The notes beneath the pieces are model-generated. The model was not told the origin of the DNA. It did no database searches and saw nothing but the letters and a program-made list of their open reading frames with translations. DNA of 64,000 nt, from positions 186,001 through 250,000 of the forward strand of contig CAXXLC010000016.1 of assembly GCA_963677345.2 (NCBI GenBank), in the 5' to 3' direction. Below are positions 29,089 through 38,727 of the stretch, one piece after another; position 1 is the stretch's first letter; each line of letters opens with the position of its first letter. A program made the position numbers and the translations under genes. Origin of the DNA: Saccharicrinis sp963677345 (GTDB taxonomy: Bacteria > Bacteroidota > Bacteroidia > Bacteroidales > Marinilabiliaceae).

Positions 29089-29445
29089 ATGAAAAAGATA
29101 TTAATAGTGGACGATGCTGTTGAATCAAGAATTACTATCAGGAAATTCTTATCCACACAAAATTTTGAAATTATTGAGGCTAATGATGGCCTGGAAGGAT
29201 GGAAATTAATCATAAAGGAAAAACCAGACCTTGTGTTATTAGACTTATATATGCCAAACAAAGACGGCTTTGAAATTCTTAAAGAAATACAGGAAGAGTG
29301 GCTTAATATTCCGGTTGTTATTTTATCCGGAGACAATTCAATAAACACCATAGATTCATGCCTGTCAAGCGGTGCATCAGCATTTATTGCCAAACCATTA
29401 ATTAAAGAAGATTTTAACAATGCCATTAAAACATTCTGTGCCTGA
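29089..29445 (+). CDS. Single-domain (CheY-like) response regulator 1
   Basis: This 118-residue receiver domain has no output domain. Phosphoacceptor-site residues are seen: the acidic pair in ILIVDD, the Asp in LLDLYMP, Ser/Thr in VVILSGD and the conserved Lys in AKPL. The chosen start is the ATG at 29089. A TTG 21 bp upstream is in frame but adds residues outside the fold. It lies 259 bp upstream of a YfiR-like gene on the same strand; the partner histidine kinase is not in the window. Without an output domain it presumably acts by protein contact or phosphorelay. Confidence 0.9.
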   Translation: MKKILIVDDAVESRITIRKFLSTQNFEIIEANDGLEGWKLIIKEKPDLVLLDLYMPNKDGFEILKEIQEEWLNIPVVILSGDNSINTIDSCLSSGASAFIAKPLIKEDFNNAIKTFCA

Positions 29446-29704
29446 AAATATTCGAACATTTCACTGTAATAGTCAATCACTTACAAGTGTTAAAATTACC
29501 AAATTCACAAAACAGCACAAGGAGGCAATTATACATTTAAAAACACATATATAATTTAATTTCAGATTATTAACAACCAACATCTTAACAATATTAACAT
29601 ATGTGCTAACCGTAACTATGTTAAAATAACAAAACTGCAGTAACCATTGTGATTCAATTCCGTTAAGTGGCTAAATATTATACATTAAACTAAGGTATTG
29701 AACG

Positions 29705-30214
29705 ATGATTAAACGATTTTTGGGAGTAGCATTATTATGCTTGTTATTTATTAACACAAATGCCCAGACTGCGGTAGAAAAGGTTGAAGCTTCATTTATT
29801 GCAAACTTTATGAGATATGTAAAATGGCCTCAACAAGAATCTATGAAAACTTTTACCGTTGGTGTTTACGGTAAAAACCATAACATACTTAACGAACTTA
29901 ACCAAAGCATCAATGGCAAAAGCATAGGTTATGCCACAATAAATGTAATTGAAGTTTATGAACTTGAGGACTTAAAAAAATGCCAGGTATTATTTATACC
30001 TAGTGGAAAATCTTCTAAATTAAAAAGAGATTTAGATCAAATTGGGAACAATACGATAATGACTGTTACAGAAGAACAGCATTACACCCCTGATTATTCG
30101 ATAATTAACTTTAGAATTGTAGATAATAAGTTAACATTTCAGTTAAATAATGAAATTGCAAAACAAAAGAAAATTATGGTGAGCAGCAAGTTAGCTCAAA
30201 TGGCAAAAAACTAG
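29705..30214 (+). CDS. YfiR family periplasmic protein (DUF4154)
   Basis: This 169-residue exported protein has a signal peptide at residues 1-20 (ending TNAQ). The mature part has the YfiR/DUF4154 hallmarks: KVEASFIANFMRYVKWP at its start, FTVGVYGKN, a strand VLFIPSGKSS and the C-terminal INFRIVDNKLTFQLN. In Pseudomonas, YfiR represses the diguanylate cyclase YfiN from the periplasm. Bacteroidota homologues often sit next to two-component genes. The CheY-like gene upstream fits a signalling role, but no cyclase is nearby. A terminator follows the gene. Confidence 0.85.
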   Translation: MIKRFLGVALLCLLFINTNAQTAVEKVEASFIANFMRYVKWPQQESMKTFTVGVYGKNHNILNELNQSINGKSIGYATINVIEVYELEDLKKCQVLFIPSGKSSKLKRDLDQIGNNTIMTVTEEQHYTPDYSIINFRIVDNKLTFQLNNEIAKQKKIMVSSKLAQMAKN

Positions 30215-30237
30215 ACTCGTCACATCATATGTTACAT

Positions 30238-30263
30238 AAAGCGATACTGTTTGATATCGCTTT
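30238..30263 (+). terminator. Terminator after the YfiR-family gene
   Basis: AAAGCGATA / TATCGCTTT forms a perfect 9-bp stem with an 8-nt loop, followed by TTTATTTATTT. It lies 24 bp past the stop codon. Confidence 0.75.
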
Positions 30264-30286
30264 ATTTATTTCAGATCCCCTAATAA

Positions 30287-30439
30287 GAGCCTGTCTATAA
30301 TATCAAAGTTTTATGAGAGTCTTGTTCAAATAGTTCGAGAACAAGGCTTGGGCAATTTTGAAAATCAGGGAGTTTACTATTGTAAATGACTGTTTTAGAA
30401 ATAAGCGTAACGAAGTTATCGGATTTTATGGACAGGCTC
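30287..30439. mobile_element. 153-bp MITE-like element inserted at a stop codon
   Basis: The ends are inverted repeats GAGCCTGTCTATAA and, reversed, GAGCCTGTCCATAA (13 of 14 match). The element is flanked by a 3-bp direct repeat TAA (30284-30286 and 30440-30442), as a target-site duplication would be. There is no coding frame inside. The right end abuts the stop of the GAF-domain gene: the G of the terminal GAGCC completes its TAG. No second copy is in the window. A non-autonomous DNA transposon is the simplest reading. Confidence 0.65.
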
Positions 30440-32819
30440 TAATTAGCAAAGCGATCAAACTCAGCATCTTTAATACCGCTGGATTGTATATTATCAAAAT
30501 CCACTTCAACCCGAATAGCTTTTAAACCAGAAGCCCCTTTTAAATCCTCTAATTCAACTTCATCCACTTTACTTTTAAGGTAATTCTGTGAAATCATAAA
30601 ATCAATATAACGCTTATATTCTTCTATTTCTTCCGCATAAGAGTATATAATGGCAATTTTACCCACCTGAGTAACTCTTTCTTTTGAATTTTTAATCAAG
30701 GCTTTATCAATTCTTTTTTTCGTAATTTCATACCTGATATTATATGCCCCATCCACATCAAATTTCTTTTCATCTTGTCTGAAAGCAATACTCAATGGCG
30801 AAGTATGAACTAAAATTAACTGCGAAATATCCAACTTAGTCTTTAACTCATTCTGAATAAATCTAACCTGATAAGCAATCTTCACCATTAACATTAATTG
30901 CCACAATCGTATGTTTCGCAGATATATTTCATTATAAGTTAAACCCTTAACAATCGACTGACCAACATAAGCATTGTATTCAATTCCGTCAGTTTTATAT
31001 TTCTCAAAATAATGTGGAAAAACATTTTGAATTTTCACCTGCTCTTCGTCGATAACTTTACTTATCCGATCATTAATTACAGTCAGACTTTGTTCAAAAT
31101 CCTTACGCTTATTATAATAAATACCTACATTTGGATCCAAGGCATCAAAATATTTATCTATCACTGTTTGTAAATCCAAAAACCGTTCTTTCAGGATATC
31201 AAAGATGGGCTCTATTTCATTTTTTAAAAATTCAATAATTACTATTTCATCACCTGCTTTTAAGCCTTTATTTACCGTATTTATATATTGATTTATTTTA
31301 TAACATAAATTTGACACCAAAGGAACTTCCTTTAATCGTTCATCAATACACAAAACATCTTTAACCATTAATAACTGATCACGCAAATCAGCTTGGATAG
31401 CATTGTTTCTTTCAACTGAAGAACCTCTAACATCAGAAGCCCCGTAGATAGGTATTACATCCTTAAATACAATGGGTTCCACAACATTAATATTACCCTC
31501 ACAATCATCTTCGCTCAACATTTCCTCCACAACATCTTTAAACTTCCATTCAACAGATGGATGTATTGCCGTAAATTCTCTTTGAATCAAAGAATTAACT
31601 TTATCATTCCATTCTGTTATGGATCTATCTATCGCAATGGCGAAAATAGGATACACTTCCAACAACCTTTTTACCTGTATAAGAGATAAATTTCCTGGCT
31701 TAGAACAGGCTAACTCTAATCCCCCTACCACTTCATCCTCCAACACCAATGGCACAACAACATGACTTCTGATACCTCTCTTTAAAAAGGCATCCACAAC
31801 TAAATTTGGTTGCTCCGCTCTAAAATCATTTGTAATAACAATTTTTTTTGTTCGAAATGCTTTATCATACACGGAATCAATATAATCAGAACACGACAAC
31901 TCTGAATAAGGAATAATACTACGCCAAATAGCTCTCCTGTTATTAGTACCCTTAAAATTACTCACAGCAATTAATCCAACTTCTAATTCTGAATTTTCAA
32001 TCAGAGAACGTATCCATTTTTTAATATTATCAAAACCTTTATTTAAAATAATACCCGATCTATTTAACAGCTCCGATTTCAACTGAGAAATAACATAATC
32101 ATAGGTCACATCAAAATAATCAATTTTCATAAAGCCTGAGAACTCAAAGTTTTCAAGAGGAATCATTTTATTCCAATAATCAAGATCATTTTCTCTATTG
32201 ATCAATTCTTTTATTTGCTTATCGCTTAACTTTTGATGCTCTTTTAAAAATTTAATATTAACATACTTACTATTTATTGAAGCTGAATAAAACCTGGTAA
32301 GTTGAGTATTAGTATCCGTCAACTTTAAAGTAAACGGTTTATCTTTAAACAAATCTATCTGATAAATTTTATCTAAAATTAAAAGATAAGCATGAAAAAG
32401 AACTGATATAAATATCTTCTCCTCTTCATTGATAAAAGCATTTTTCCAGCTCCATAGAACTATTAGAATCTCCTAAAAGCGCATTGTAATAACTGGATGC
32501 ATAAAATGGCTCAACCGCAAAGGGCTGACAAACGGCAGAAAGTTCGGTATCCTCAAACATGGGGTTCACCAAAAAAGACATCAGCAATTTGACAAGTTCA
32601 GGATTTTGTTTAAGCTGTTGAGAATTAACAGAAGACACACAAAACTCTTCATGATCCTTAAGTAGTCCTACCACCTGCTGTGCCAACAACATACATTGGA
32701 TGCTTTACATCTAAAGCTATGTTTTTAATCTCTTTAATTAAATATTCAAAACTTAACGATATTTTAAAGGGTATTTTACTTAACGTACATTTAATATTTT
32801 CTTTAGTCTCTTTATTCAT
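30439..32819 (-). pseudogene. GAF-domain-containing protein, two frameshifts
   Basis: Three consecutive frames make up one protein of about 790 residues. From the ATG at 32819 the first frame gives MNKETKENIKCTLSKIPFKI and reads to HPMYVV. Removing one base of the CC at 32683-32684 joins it to AQQVVGLLKDHEEF. A second shift at the T5 tract 32441-32445 joins that frame to NAFINEEEKIFISVLFHAYL. The long 3' part has a GAF-like sensor domain around VGLIAVSNFKG...VVVPLVLEDEVVGGLELA, then a long helical region. The family is known to me only as GAF-domain proteins of unknown function in Bacteroidota. A MITE-like element abuts the stop. The gene may be decayed, or the shifts may be sequence errors. 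Confidence 0.75.
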
Positions 32820-33060
32820 AACAGTAAACTTTAAAACTAAATTATTAAAAATACCAACATTATATACAAACAAATACTTCAATCATAATTATTAACACTT
32901 AAAATACCAATATTAAACGATAAAGCAAAGGCATAAACATATAAACTACTACAGTTGTTACCTTATCAAACAAATATTCATAACAAAACCGAATGCTAAC
33001 AAAAGTCATGCACGAGTACAGCAACAGTATTTCGGATTTTTATAAATTGCAAAAAATTAC

Positions 33061-34368
33061 ATGGAGATGAAACAACAAAACACATTAGCAAACGAATTAA
33101 TAAATTTTATACATAAAAGTCCGTCAACTTATCATGTTATTTCAAATATTTCTGAAACTTTATTAAAAAATAATTTTCAGGAAATAAAATTAACAGATAA
33201 ATGGGTACTTGAAAAAGGCAAAAAATACTTTACCACTAAAAACGGCTCTGCAATTTTTGCATTCTGCATAGGCAACTCTGATTTACCTTCGTCAGGGATT
33301 AAAATGATAAGTGCCCATAGTGATTCTCCGGGATTTAAAATCAAACCAAATCCTGAAATCCTGGTTGAAAACAAACTCTTAAAATTAAATACAGAAGTCT
33401 ATGGCGGACCAATCTTAATGTCATGGTTAGACAGGCCTTTATCTATAGCGGGAAGAGTAAGTATAAAATCAAATAAACCACTATTTCCAGATCACAGATA
33501 CATTAACATCAACAAGCCACTTCTTATTATTCCCAACATCGCAATTCATCTGAACAGAACCGTTAACGATGGAGTAGCATTAAACAAACAAAAAGATATG
33601 CTGCCATTAATGGGAATTGTAAATGAAAGTTTTGAGAAAGACAACTACCTGCTTAAACTTATTGCGAAAGAACTCAATATTAATGCAGATAAAATTATTG
33701 ACTTTGATCTTACACTATACGAGTATGAAAAAGGATGTATAATGGGTTTAAACGACGAGTTCATCAGCTCTCCAAAACTGGATGATTTAGCCATGGCATA
33801 TGCAGGTTTAGAAGCACTAACGGAATCAAAAAACACCGAAAGTACAAGAATGCTATGTATCTTTGATAACGAAGAGGTTGGCAGTCAAACAAAACAAGGA
33901 GCTGGCTCTCCGGTATTAGCAAATATCCTAAAGAGAATTAATTTTTCACTAGGGTACAATGACGATGATTTTTACAGGATGATTTATAATTCATTTATGA
34001 TTTCAGCTGACATGGCGCACTCAATACATCCCAATCAGGTTGAAAAACACGATCCTGTTTTACACCCAATCATAAATGGAGGTCCGGTAATAAAAATTCA
34101 TGCAAACCAAAAATATACTACCGATGGAGATTCCGGAGCGGTATTCGAAACCATTTGCAAAACTGCAAATATACCTTACCAAAAATTTGTAAACAGATCA
34201 GATATGGAGGGAGGATCTACTCTTGGCAACGTTTCTTTAAGTCAAATAGACTTAAGATCTGTAGACATAGGAAATCCAATGCTTGCCATGCATTCTGTAA
34301 GAGAACTCTCAGGAGTAAACGATCACTACTATGTTATTAAAGCATTTAAAACATTTTTTAACATTTAA
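33061..34368 (+). CDS. apeB: M18 family aminopeptidase
   Basis: This 435-residue dinuclear-zinc aminopeptidase removes acidic or neutral N-terminal residues from peptides in the cytoplasm. M18 features are visible: SAHSDSPGFKIKPN with a metal-binding His and Asp, NRTVNDGVALNKQ, SSPKLDDLAMAYAGLEAL with the bridging Asp, FDNEEVGSQTKQGAGSP with the catalytic and metal Glu, and a His in the C-terminal MHSVRE. Length matches bacterial M18 enzymes. The start is an ATG; the Met two codons later is an equally good alternative. It is followed by a hairpin shared with the convergent gene. The symbol is by analogy. Confidence 0.93.
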   Translation: MEMKQQNTLANELINFIHKSPSTYHVISNISETLLKNNFQEIKLTDKWVLEKGKKYFTTKNGSAIFAFCIGNSDLPSSGIKMISAHSDSPGFKIKPNPEILVENKLLKLNTEVYGGPILMSWLDRPLSIAGRVSIKSNKPLFPDHRYININKPLLIIPNIAIHLNRTVNDGVALNKQKDMLPLMGIVNESFEKDNYLLKLIAKELNINADKIIDFDLTLYEYEKGCIMGLNDEFISSPKLDDLAMAYAGLEALTESKNTESTRMLCIFDNEEVGSQTKQGAGSPVLANILKRINFSLGYNDDDFYRMIYNSFMISADMAHSIHPNQVEKHDPVLHPIINGGPVIKIHANQKYTTDGDSGAVFETICKTANIPYQKFVNRSDMEGGSTLGNVSLSQIDLRSVDIGNPMLAMHSVRELSGVNDHYYVIKAFKTFFNI

Positions 34369-34376
34369 AGATATGT

Positions 34377-34415
34377 ACACCAATAAAATTAACTCACAAT
34401 AAATTTTATTGGTGT
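34377..34415 (+). terminator. Terminator overlapping the end of the convergent gene
   Basis: A 14-bp perfect stem ACACCAATAAAATT / AATTTTATTGGTGT is followed on the plus strand by TCTTTTTCTTCTT. The stop codon of the convergent GH3-serine hydrolase gene (ending at 34406) lies inside the 3' arm, so the last codons of that gene double as the terminator of the aminopeptidase gene. Confidence 0.7.
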
Positions 34416-37144
34416 TCTTTTTCTTCTTCTTTCACACGATCCCAATATTCTGGTAATGAATGATAGATTGCCGATTGAATATTGGTTCGCACATCGGTAG
34501 TTATCAAACGTTTATTATACTGACGTGGATGTATCCTGTTGGAAAGAAAAATATAGACCAACTGATACTCCGGATCAACCCAAACTAAAGTCCCGGTAAA
34601 TCCACTATGACCAAAAGATTGCAGGGAAGCTTCTTTACACGAAGGACCGGATAAAGTTTTATCCAAAACAGGCTTATCAAACCCTATACCTCTGCGATTT
34701 CCTTCCTTTACGACTGAAGTAAACAAATCAACAGTTTCTGGCTTTATAAATTGAACTCCTCCATACGTTCCTTTATTTAAATACATCTGCATAAGCTTAG
34801 CAAGATCCTCAGCGTTAGAAAATACGCCTGCATGTCCTCCTACTCCACCTAACATTGCTGCTCCAGGATCATGTACATATCCATGAATCAATTCTTTTCT
34901 CCAGGCCAAATCATTTTCTGTTGGAATTATCTCATCCTTATTATACTTTCTCAGTGGTTTATATAGAGTTTTTACCGCACCTAAGGGCGCATAAAAGTTA
35001 GAGGTTACATAATCATCCAATGAAACATGAGTCTCTTTCTCCACAATTTCTTTAATATAATAATACCCTAAATCACTATACCTGTATTCTGGATTCACAT
35101 CAACTTGCGAAGTATCAATCTCCATTTTTATCGAATCAAGATATTCCCTGTTCATAAACCATTTATCTGACACCTGAACATCATATTTCCCGGAACTCGA
35201 ATGCTTAAAAATATCACTACGATACCTTACTGATTTATTCATATAAACCCGTGTATCAAGTTTTATATTATACTGGTTGGAATACCTTTTACTATAAACA
35301 TCTCCTTTCAACTTATCCTTATCTATAGTTCTCAGGTAAAAAGGAATCCAGGACTGAAGACCTGCCTGGTGAATTAATATATCCTTTAATTTCAACCCTT
35401 GTTTATTAGTCCCTGCTAAACGAGGAAGAAAATAAGATAATGAATCTTCTATATCAATTTTTCCTTCATCATACATTTTCATCACTGAAGGAACTGATGA
35501 AACAATTTTAGTAACCGAGGCAATATCATATAAATCAGATATTTTAACATGAGTTTTTTTACCATAAGTATGATAACCAAAAGCTTTATTATAAATAATA
35601 TCTCCATCTTTGGCAACCAACACCTCGCAACCCGGAGTTGCACGCTCTCTAATAGCCTTATAAACGATCTGATCAATCTCCCTTAGCGTATCGACATATG
35701 CTTTTTCATAAGCTGAAATAAAGCCAAGTCTTATTTTATCAGTAAAAACACCTGTTCCAAATTCATAATGACTATTGATGTTTTTAGCAAGAACACCTCT
35801 TGCCGGGCGACCTCCAAAAATAATTTGCGCAGCTATTTCCTGAGAGGACTTACCTCCTTCAAAAGACAGCAAAACAGCATCAAAAGGACTACCAGCCGGC
35901 AAATCTGCAAGTTTATTACCAGATCCAAAATGAACCAGAATTAAATTGGCATTTTCTGAAATCTGGTGCAAAAAAGTATACAACATATTGGTCTTGTCTT
36001 TGTCAAACCAATCATCATTCACACCAACAATAATGGTATTATAACCTTCTGTTTCTTTTTTCAATTTCAACAGACCATCTTTATCAGGAAGATTTTCTGT
36101 AAACAAATGACGACATTCTACATACTTTGAAATCATCCTCTGAAAAGAAGAAACTTCACTCACTCCAATATGAATAGAAGCTACTTTATTCCCCTGGTTA
36201 TAACTAAAAGGAATAATACCTGAGTTTTCAAGCAAAACACAACCATTCCGTCGTATATTCCTGATAAATAAATTAAAATCATCATCAAGACTTCTAAAAT
36301 CCCCATCTGAAGTTTTTAAAGATGATAACTGATGATATAAAAGAACCTTTTTACAACTTTTTTCAAGAATACTTTCAGGGAGCATTTTCTTATCAAAAAT
36401 TCTTTTTAATTTCTGAAAATCTTTTTCGTAATCCTTCGAATAAATAAGTCCGCCTAAACTTAAGATAAACTCTAAAGGAGGGGTTTCATATTCGTTAAAA
36501 ACATTTTGCAGATCATGCAAGCGCAGGGTTGAAAAATACTCGTACTCATTCAAATCAGTATAGTTTGACAACACATTGAATTTCACTTCGTGAGAAACCA
36601 ATACCTGCTTAGGCATTTTATATGTATTGGCAATATAATAATCCACGCCATTCTCCCCACCATAAGGAACTACAATCCTACCATAAGGTTCAAGAAAAAA
36701 GTCATGATTCTTTTGTTCATTCAATTGATAAAGTAAGGAATAAGGTGATTTCATTGAAAAAAAACACCCATCTAACTTTAATTTGTTAAATATACTGGTC
36801 AATATTTCTAATTCCTTTTCATTCTTGCCACTAAGAAAGGCAGAGCGGATCATTACGTCTGACAGCATGGGATTTTCCAACTCTGCATAATCAAAAATAT
36901 TATCCAGGTTTACCAATTTTACCGAACTACTCATATCCATATGAGTATGCTTATTTTTCAAGAAAGAAGACTCAGAAATCAGAATCGAATTCAACTTCTT
37001 CTCAAGGTTCATTTCCTCATACAACGAATCAATTAATTCATAATCAACCGGATATTTATTTATTGCATTTACTTTATTTACGAATACGATGGATAAAACG
37101 AATCCTAATATTATTTTTGTCACAGTAACTTTCAAATTAAGCAA
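34406..37144 (-). CDS. GH3-like/serine beta-lactamase-type hydrolase fusion with reduced GH3 domain
   Basis: This 912-residue exported protein has a signal peptide (residues 1-27, ending NKVNA). The C-terminal part from about residue 510 is a class C beta-lactamase-fold serine hydrolase with SVTK as the SxxK nucleophile motif, YSDLGYY in the YxN position and HSGFTG near the end. The N-terminal part matches the GH3 arrangement: a GH3_C-like domain at about 300-480 with the ENSGIIPF motif. The preceding GH3 barrel is short (about 250 residues) and diverged. Bacteroidota have similar full-length fusions, thought to act on cell-wall sugars or peptides. No ATG is available; TTG (37144 or 37135) or GTG (37123) must start it. 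Confidence 0.82.
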   Translation of the reverse strand: MLNLKVTVTKIILGFVLSIVFVNKVNAINKYPVDYELIDSLYEEMNLEKKLNSILISESSFLKNKHTHMDMSSSVKLVNLDNIFDYAELENPMLSDVMIRSAFLSGKNEKELEILTSIFNKLKLDGCFFSMKSPYSLLYQLNEQKNHDFFLEPYGRIVVPYGGENGVDYYIANTYKMPKQVLVSHEVKFNVLSNYTDLNEYEYFSTLRLHDLQNVFNEYETPPLEFILSLGGLIYSKDYEKDFQKLKRIFDKKMLPESILEKSCKKVLLYHQLSSLKTSDGDFRSLDDDFNLFIRNIRRNGCVLLENSGIIPFSYNQGNKVASIHIGVSEVSSFQRMISKYVECRHLFTENLPDKDGLLKLKKETEGYNTIIVGVNDDWFDKDKTNMLYTFLHQISENANLILVHFGSGNKLADLPAGSPFDAVLLSFEGGKSSQEIAAQIIFGGRPARGVLAKNINSHYEFGTGVFTDKIRLGFISAYEKAYVDTLREIDQIVYKAIRERATPGCEVLVAKDGDIIYNKAFGYHTYGKKTHVKISDLYDIASVTKIVSSVPSVMKMYDEGKIDIEDSLSYFLPRLAGTNKQGLKLKDILIHQAGLQSWIPFYLRTIDKDKLKGDVYSKRYSNQYNIKLDTRVYMNKSVRYRSDIFKHSSSGKYDVQVSDKWFMNREYLDSIKMEIDTSQVDVNPEYRYSDLGYYYIKEIVEKETHVSLDDYVTSNFYAPLGAVKTLYKPLRKYNKDEIIPTENDLAWRKELIHGYVHDPGAAMLGGVGGHAGVFSNAEDLAKLMQMYLNKGTYGGVQFIKPETVDLFTSVVKEGNRRGIGFDKPVLDKTLSGPSCKEASLQSFGHSGFTGTLVWVDPEYQLVYIFLSNRIHPRQYNKRLITTDVRTNIQSAIYHSLPEYWDRVKEEEKEHQ

Positions 37145-37312
37145 TTCCTTATAATTTTGATAACGATAAAATTAGTGTTATTGTTTGATTTTATCACTTA
37201 TATAAGCGATACATTTAGTATTTTTTTTGAATTCTTTTATTTGGTAAATCCTAATACAAATACTAAATTAGCAGCAAATACAAAATTTTATTGGCATACT
37301 GACTTACGCATT

Positions 37313-37714
37313 ATGAGTGAAAATATAAGTAGTTCTCTGAATCAAGATTGGGGAGACAAAGTAATTCTTGTTGTTGAAGATGTTGACACTAACAAAATCT
37401 TCTTTGATGCTGCGCTTCGCAAAACCAGCGCAAAAATTTTATGGGCAAAAGACGGTCAAGAAGCCATTGATATGTTCAAAAATAACGAAATAGATTTGGT
37501 GTTAATGGATTTACAACTCCCAATCCTTGATGGTTATACTGCAACTAAAGAAATTAAAAAAATAAATCAGGAAGTACCGATAATAGCACAAACAGCCCAT
37601 GTGATGTCTGGCGAAAGAGAAAAATGCCTGGAAGCAGGCTGTGATGATTACTTAGCCAAACCGATCAGATTACAAATCTTAATGGAAACTTTGTCAAAAT
37701 ATTTAAACGCATAA
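37313..37714 (+). CDS. Single-domain response regulator 2
   Basis: This 133-residue receiver protein shows the acidic pair and Asp phosphosite in VILVVEDVD and LVLMDLQLPILDGY, the Thr in IIAQTAH and the Lys in LAKPI. The text resembles receiver domains of hybrid histidine kinases. The frame is open for 52 codons upstream, but that stretch is hydrophobic and unlike any receiver. The ATG at 37313 (MSENISSSLN) is therefore chosen. It is followed by a strong terminator, so it is monocistronic. It has no output domain and no partner kinase in view, like the other orphan receiver at 29089. Confidence 0.88.
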   Translation: MSENISSSLNQDWGDKVILVVEDVDTNKIFFDAALRKTSAKILWAKDGQEAIDMFKNNEIDLVLMDLQLPILDGYTATKEIKKINQEVPIIAQTAHVMSGEREKCLEAGCDDYLAKPIRLQILMETLSKYLNA

Positions 37715-37737
37715 AATTCACAATTTCATATATATAT

Positions 37738-37769
37738 AAAAGCCTTAGTAGAAATACTAAGGCTTTTTT
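37738..37769 (+). terminator. Terminator after response regulator 2
   Basis: AGCCTTAGTA / TACTAAGGCT is a perfect 10-bp stem with a GAAA tetraloop, followed by six Ts. It is among the best terminators in the window. Confidence 0.88.
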
Positions 37770-37864
37770 GTACCCAGAAAGCGAATCACGTAAATATTTG
37801 GTTCTGAGTATAAAGTATTGTTTGTTTGCTGTTAAATAGCAATAATAAATAAACATCAGAAAAA

Positions 37865-38053
37865 TTGAAAGATGCACTATCCCAGAAGCTACTTGCTCTA
37901 TTTCTCCCAGAAGGTATATTAGAATATTTTGAACTTGTATCCTATAATAAAAGTTCAAGTGGAAAGAGTATTTATGAGTCAAATTTAGAATTATCATTAG
38001 AAGAAAAAGATATAATGACCAAACATAAAATATCTTTCAACCTATTAATCTAA
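37865..38053 (+). pseudogene. Remnant of an ISAon1-type transposase N-terminal protein
   Basis: A 62-codon frame reads LSQKLLALFLPEGILEYFEL, then LELSLEEKDI. This resembles, from memory, the N-terminal region protein of ISAon1-family elements in Bacteroidota. The match stops after about 50 residues, and no catalytic transposase follows. There is no ATG in a sensible place. I read it as a truncated insertion-sequence remnant; the alternative is a chance frame. Confidence 0.4.
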
Positions 38054-38151
38054 TAACCTATTGACCTCATATTCATACAAGCATAATACCACCTCCATAT
38101 TATTTAAGGATTCTGTTCGGTAATTGGTCGGTCTGTATAGACCTATCCCTA

Positions 38152-38212
38152 TCCGAACACAACCCGAACAGAACCCTATCCCACCCGAACGTTACCCGAA
38201 CACGACCCGAAG
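38152..38212. repeat. Cluster of five CCGAA-containing short repeats
   Basis: Within 61 bp the core CCGAA occurs five times, mostly as ACCCGAAC, at spacings of about 11 or 21 bp (starts near 38153, 38164, 38185, 38196 and 38207). The stretch is much GC-richer than its surroundings. Function unknown. Confidence 0.6.
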
Positions 38213-38245
38213 CCATATCCTAAATGCCCCCCAAAAAACGTTTTT

Positions 38246-38338
38246 CTGAATAATTTTTGCTGTTTTGGGCCATTTTCTGAATAATTTCCCCTGATTTTGG
38301 CGTTTTTTTGAATAATTGGGTGTTTTTAGCCCTTTTTC
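38246..38338. repeat. Three degenerate 31-bp tandem repeats
   Basis: Units start at 38246, 38277 and 38308, exactly 31 bp apart. Each begins with CTGAATAATT (TTGAATAATT in the third) and ends in a T-rich stretch; the middles differ. A fragment of a preceding unit may be present at 38237-38245. Unit length and T-rich ends do not match CRISPR repeats, as there are no conserved repeats with unique spacers. Confidence 0.6.
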
Positions 38339-38654
38339 TCTCCATTTTAAGATCTACCACTTTTTATACATTGCTGATTTTCATGCTATTACAACAATAA
38401 AAAGTTACAGTAAAATTACTGTTATTATGCCATAAAAGCGGTACGGATATATTTGGTTAATCTGTATTAATTAAAAGTGTGGTTGTTATAAAACAATAGC
38501 CGGACTATTTTGATTTAGGGTTGTATGATAATGAATTTATAGAGTAAAAGTATTTCCTATTCAGATTAACAAAAATTTACGCCTATTTCATTAAAACAAC
38601 ATTTAGACCCAGATTTTGTACTTGACTCCATAAAGCTCGATATCAAAAAAAAGA

Positions 38655-38683
38655 AAAGCCCATCTGAAAAACAGATGGGCTTT
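38655..38683 (-). terminator. Terminator of the rpsF-rpsR-rplI operon
   Basis: AAAGCCCATCTG / CAGATGGGCTTT is a perfect 12-bp stem with a 5-nt A-rich loop, followed on the minus strand by CTTTTTTTTG. It lies 44 bp past the rplI stop. Confidence 0.88.
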
Positions 38684-38727
38684 ATATTGTTTGTTTGAAA
38701 ATGTATCTCGTATAAGTTTATACTAAA

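Larger units (their letters stand above)
37770..38727. other. Repeat-rich intergenic kilobase, probably decayed DNA
   Basis: Apart from the ISAon1-like remnant, two short repeat clusters and the rplI terminator, this stretch has no supported gene. A short open stretch at about 38582-38655 (LKQHLDPDFVLDSIKLD) looks protein-like and may be another transposase scrap. I cannot assign it. Confidence 0.45.

Noticed and set aside
32680..32895. 71-codon plus-strand frame opposite the GAF gene's 5' part
   Set aside because: It is antisense to sequence that reads as the conserved N-terminus of the GAF-domain protein.
37157..37312. N-terminal extension of response regulator 2
   Set aside because: The frame is open but hydrophobic and unlike a receiver domain; the ATG at 37313 gives a standard protein.
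37665..37997. 110-codon minus-strand frame opposite the response-regulator end and IS remnant
   Set aside because: It runs backwards through the terminator at 37738-37769 and overlaps the end of a real gene; composition is Leu/Ile/Tyr-rich as in chance AT-rich frames.
38246..38338. CRISPR array
   Set aside because: The repeats are contiguous, degenerate 31-bp units without constant repeat/variable spacer alternation, and no cas genes are in the window.
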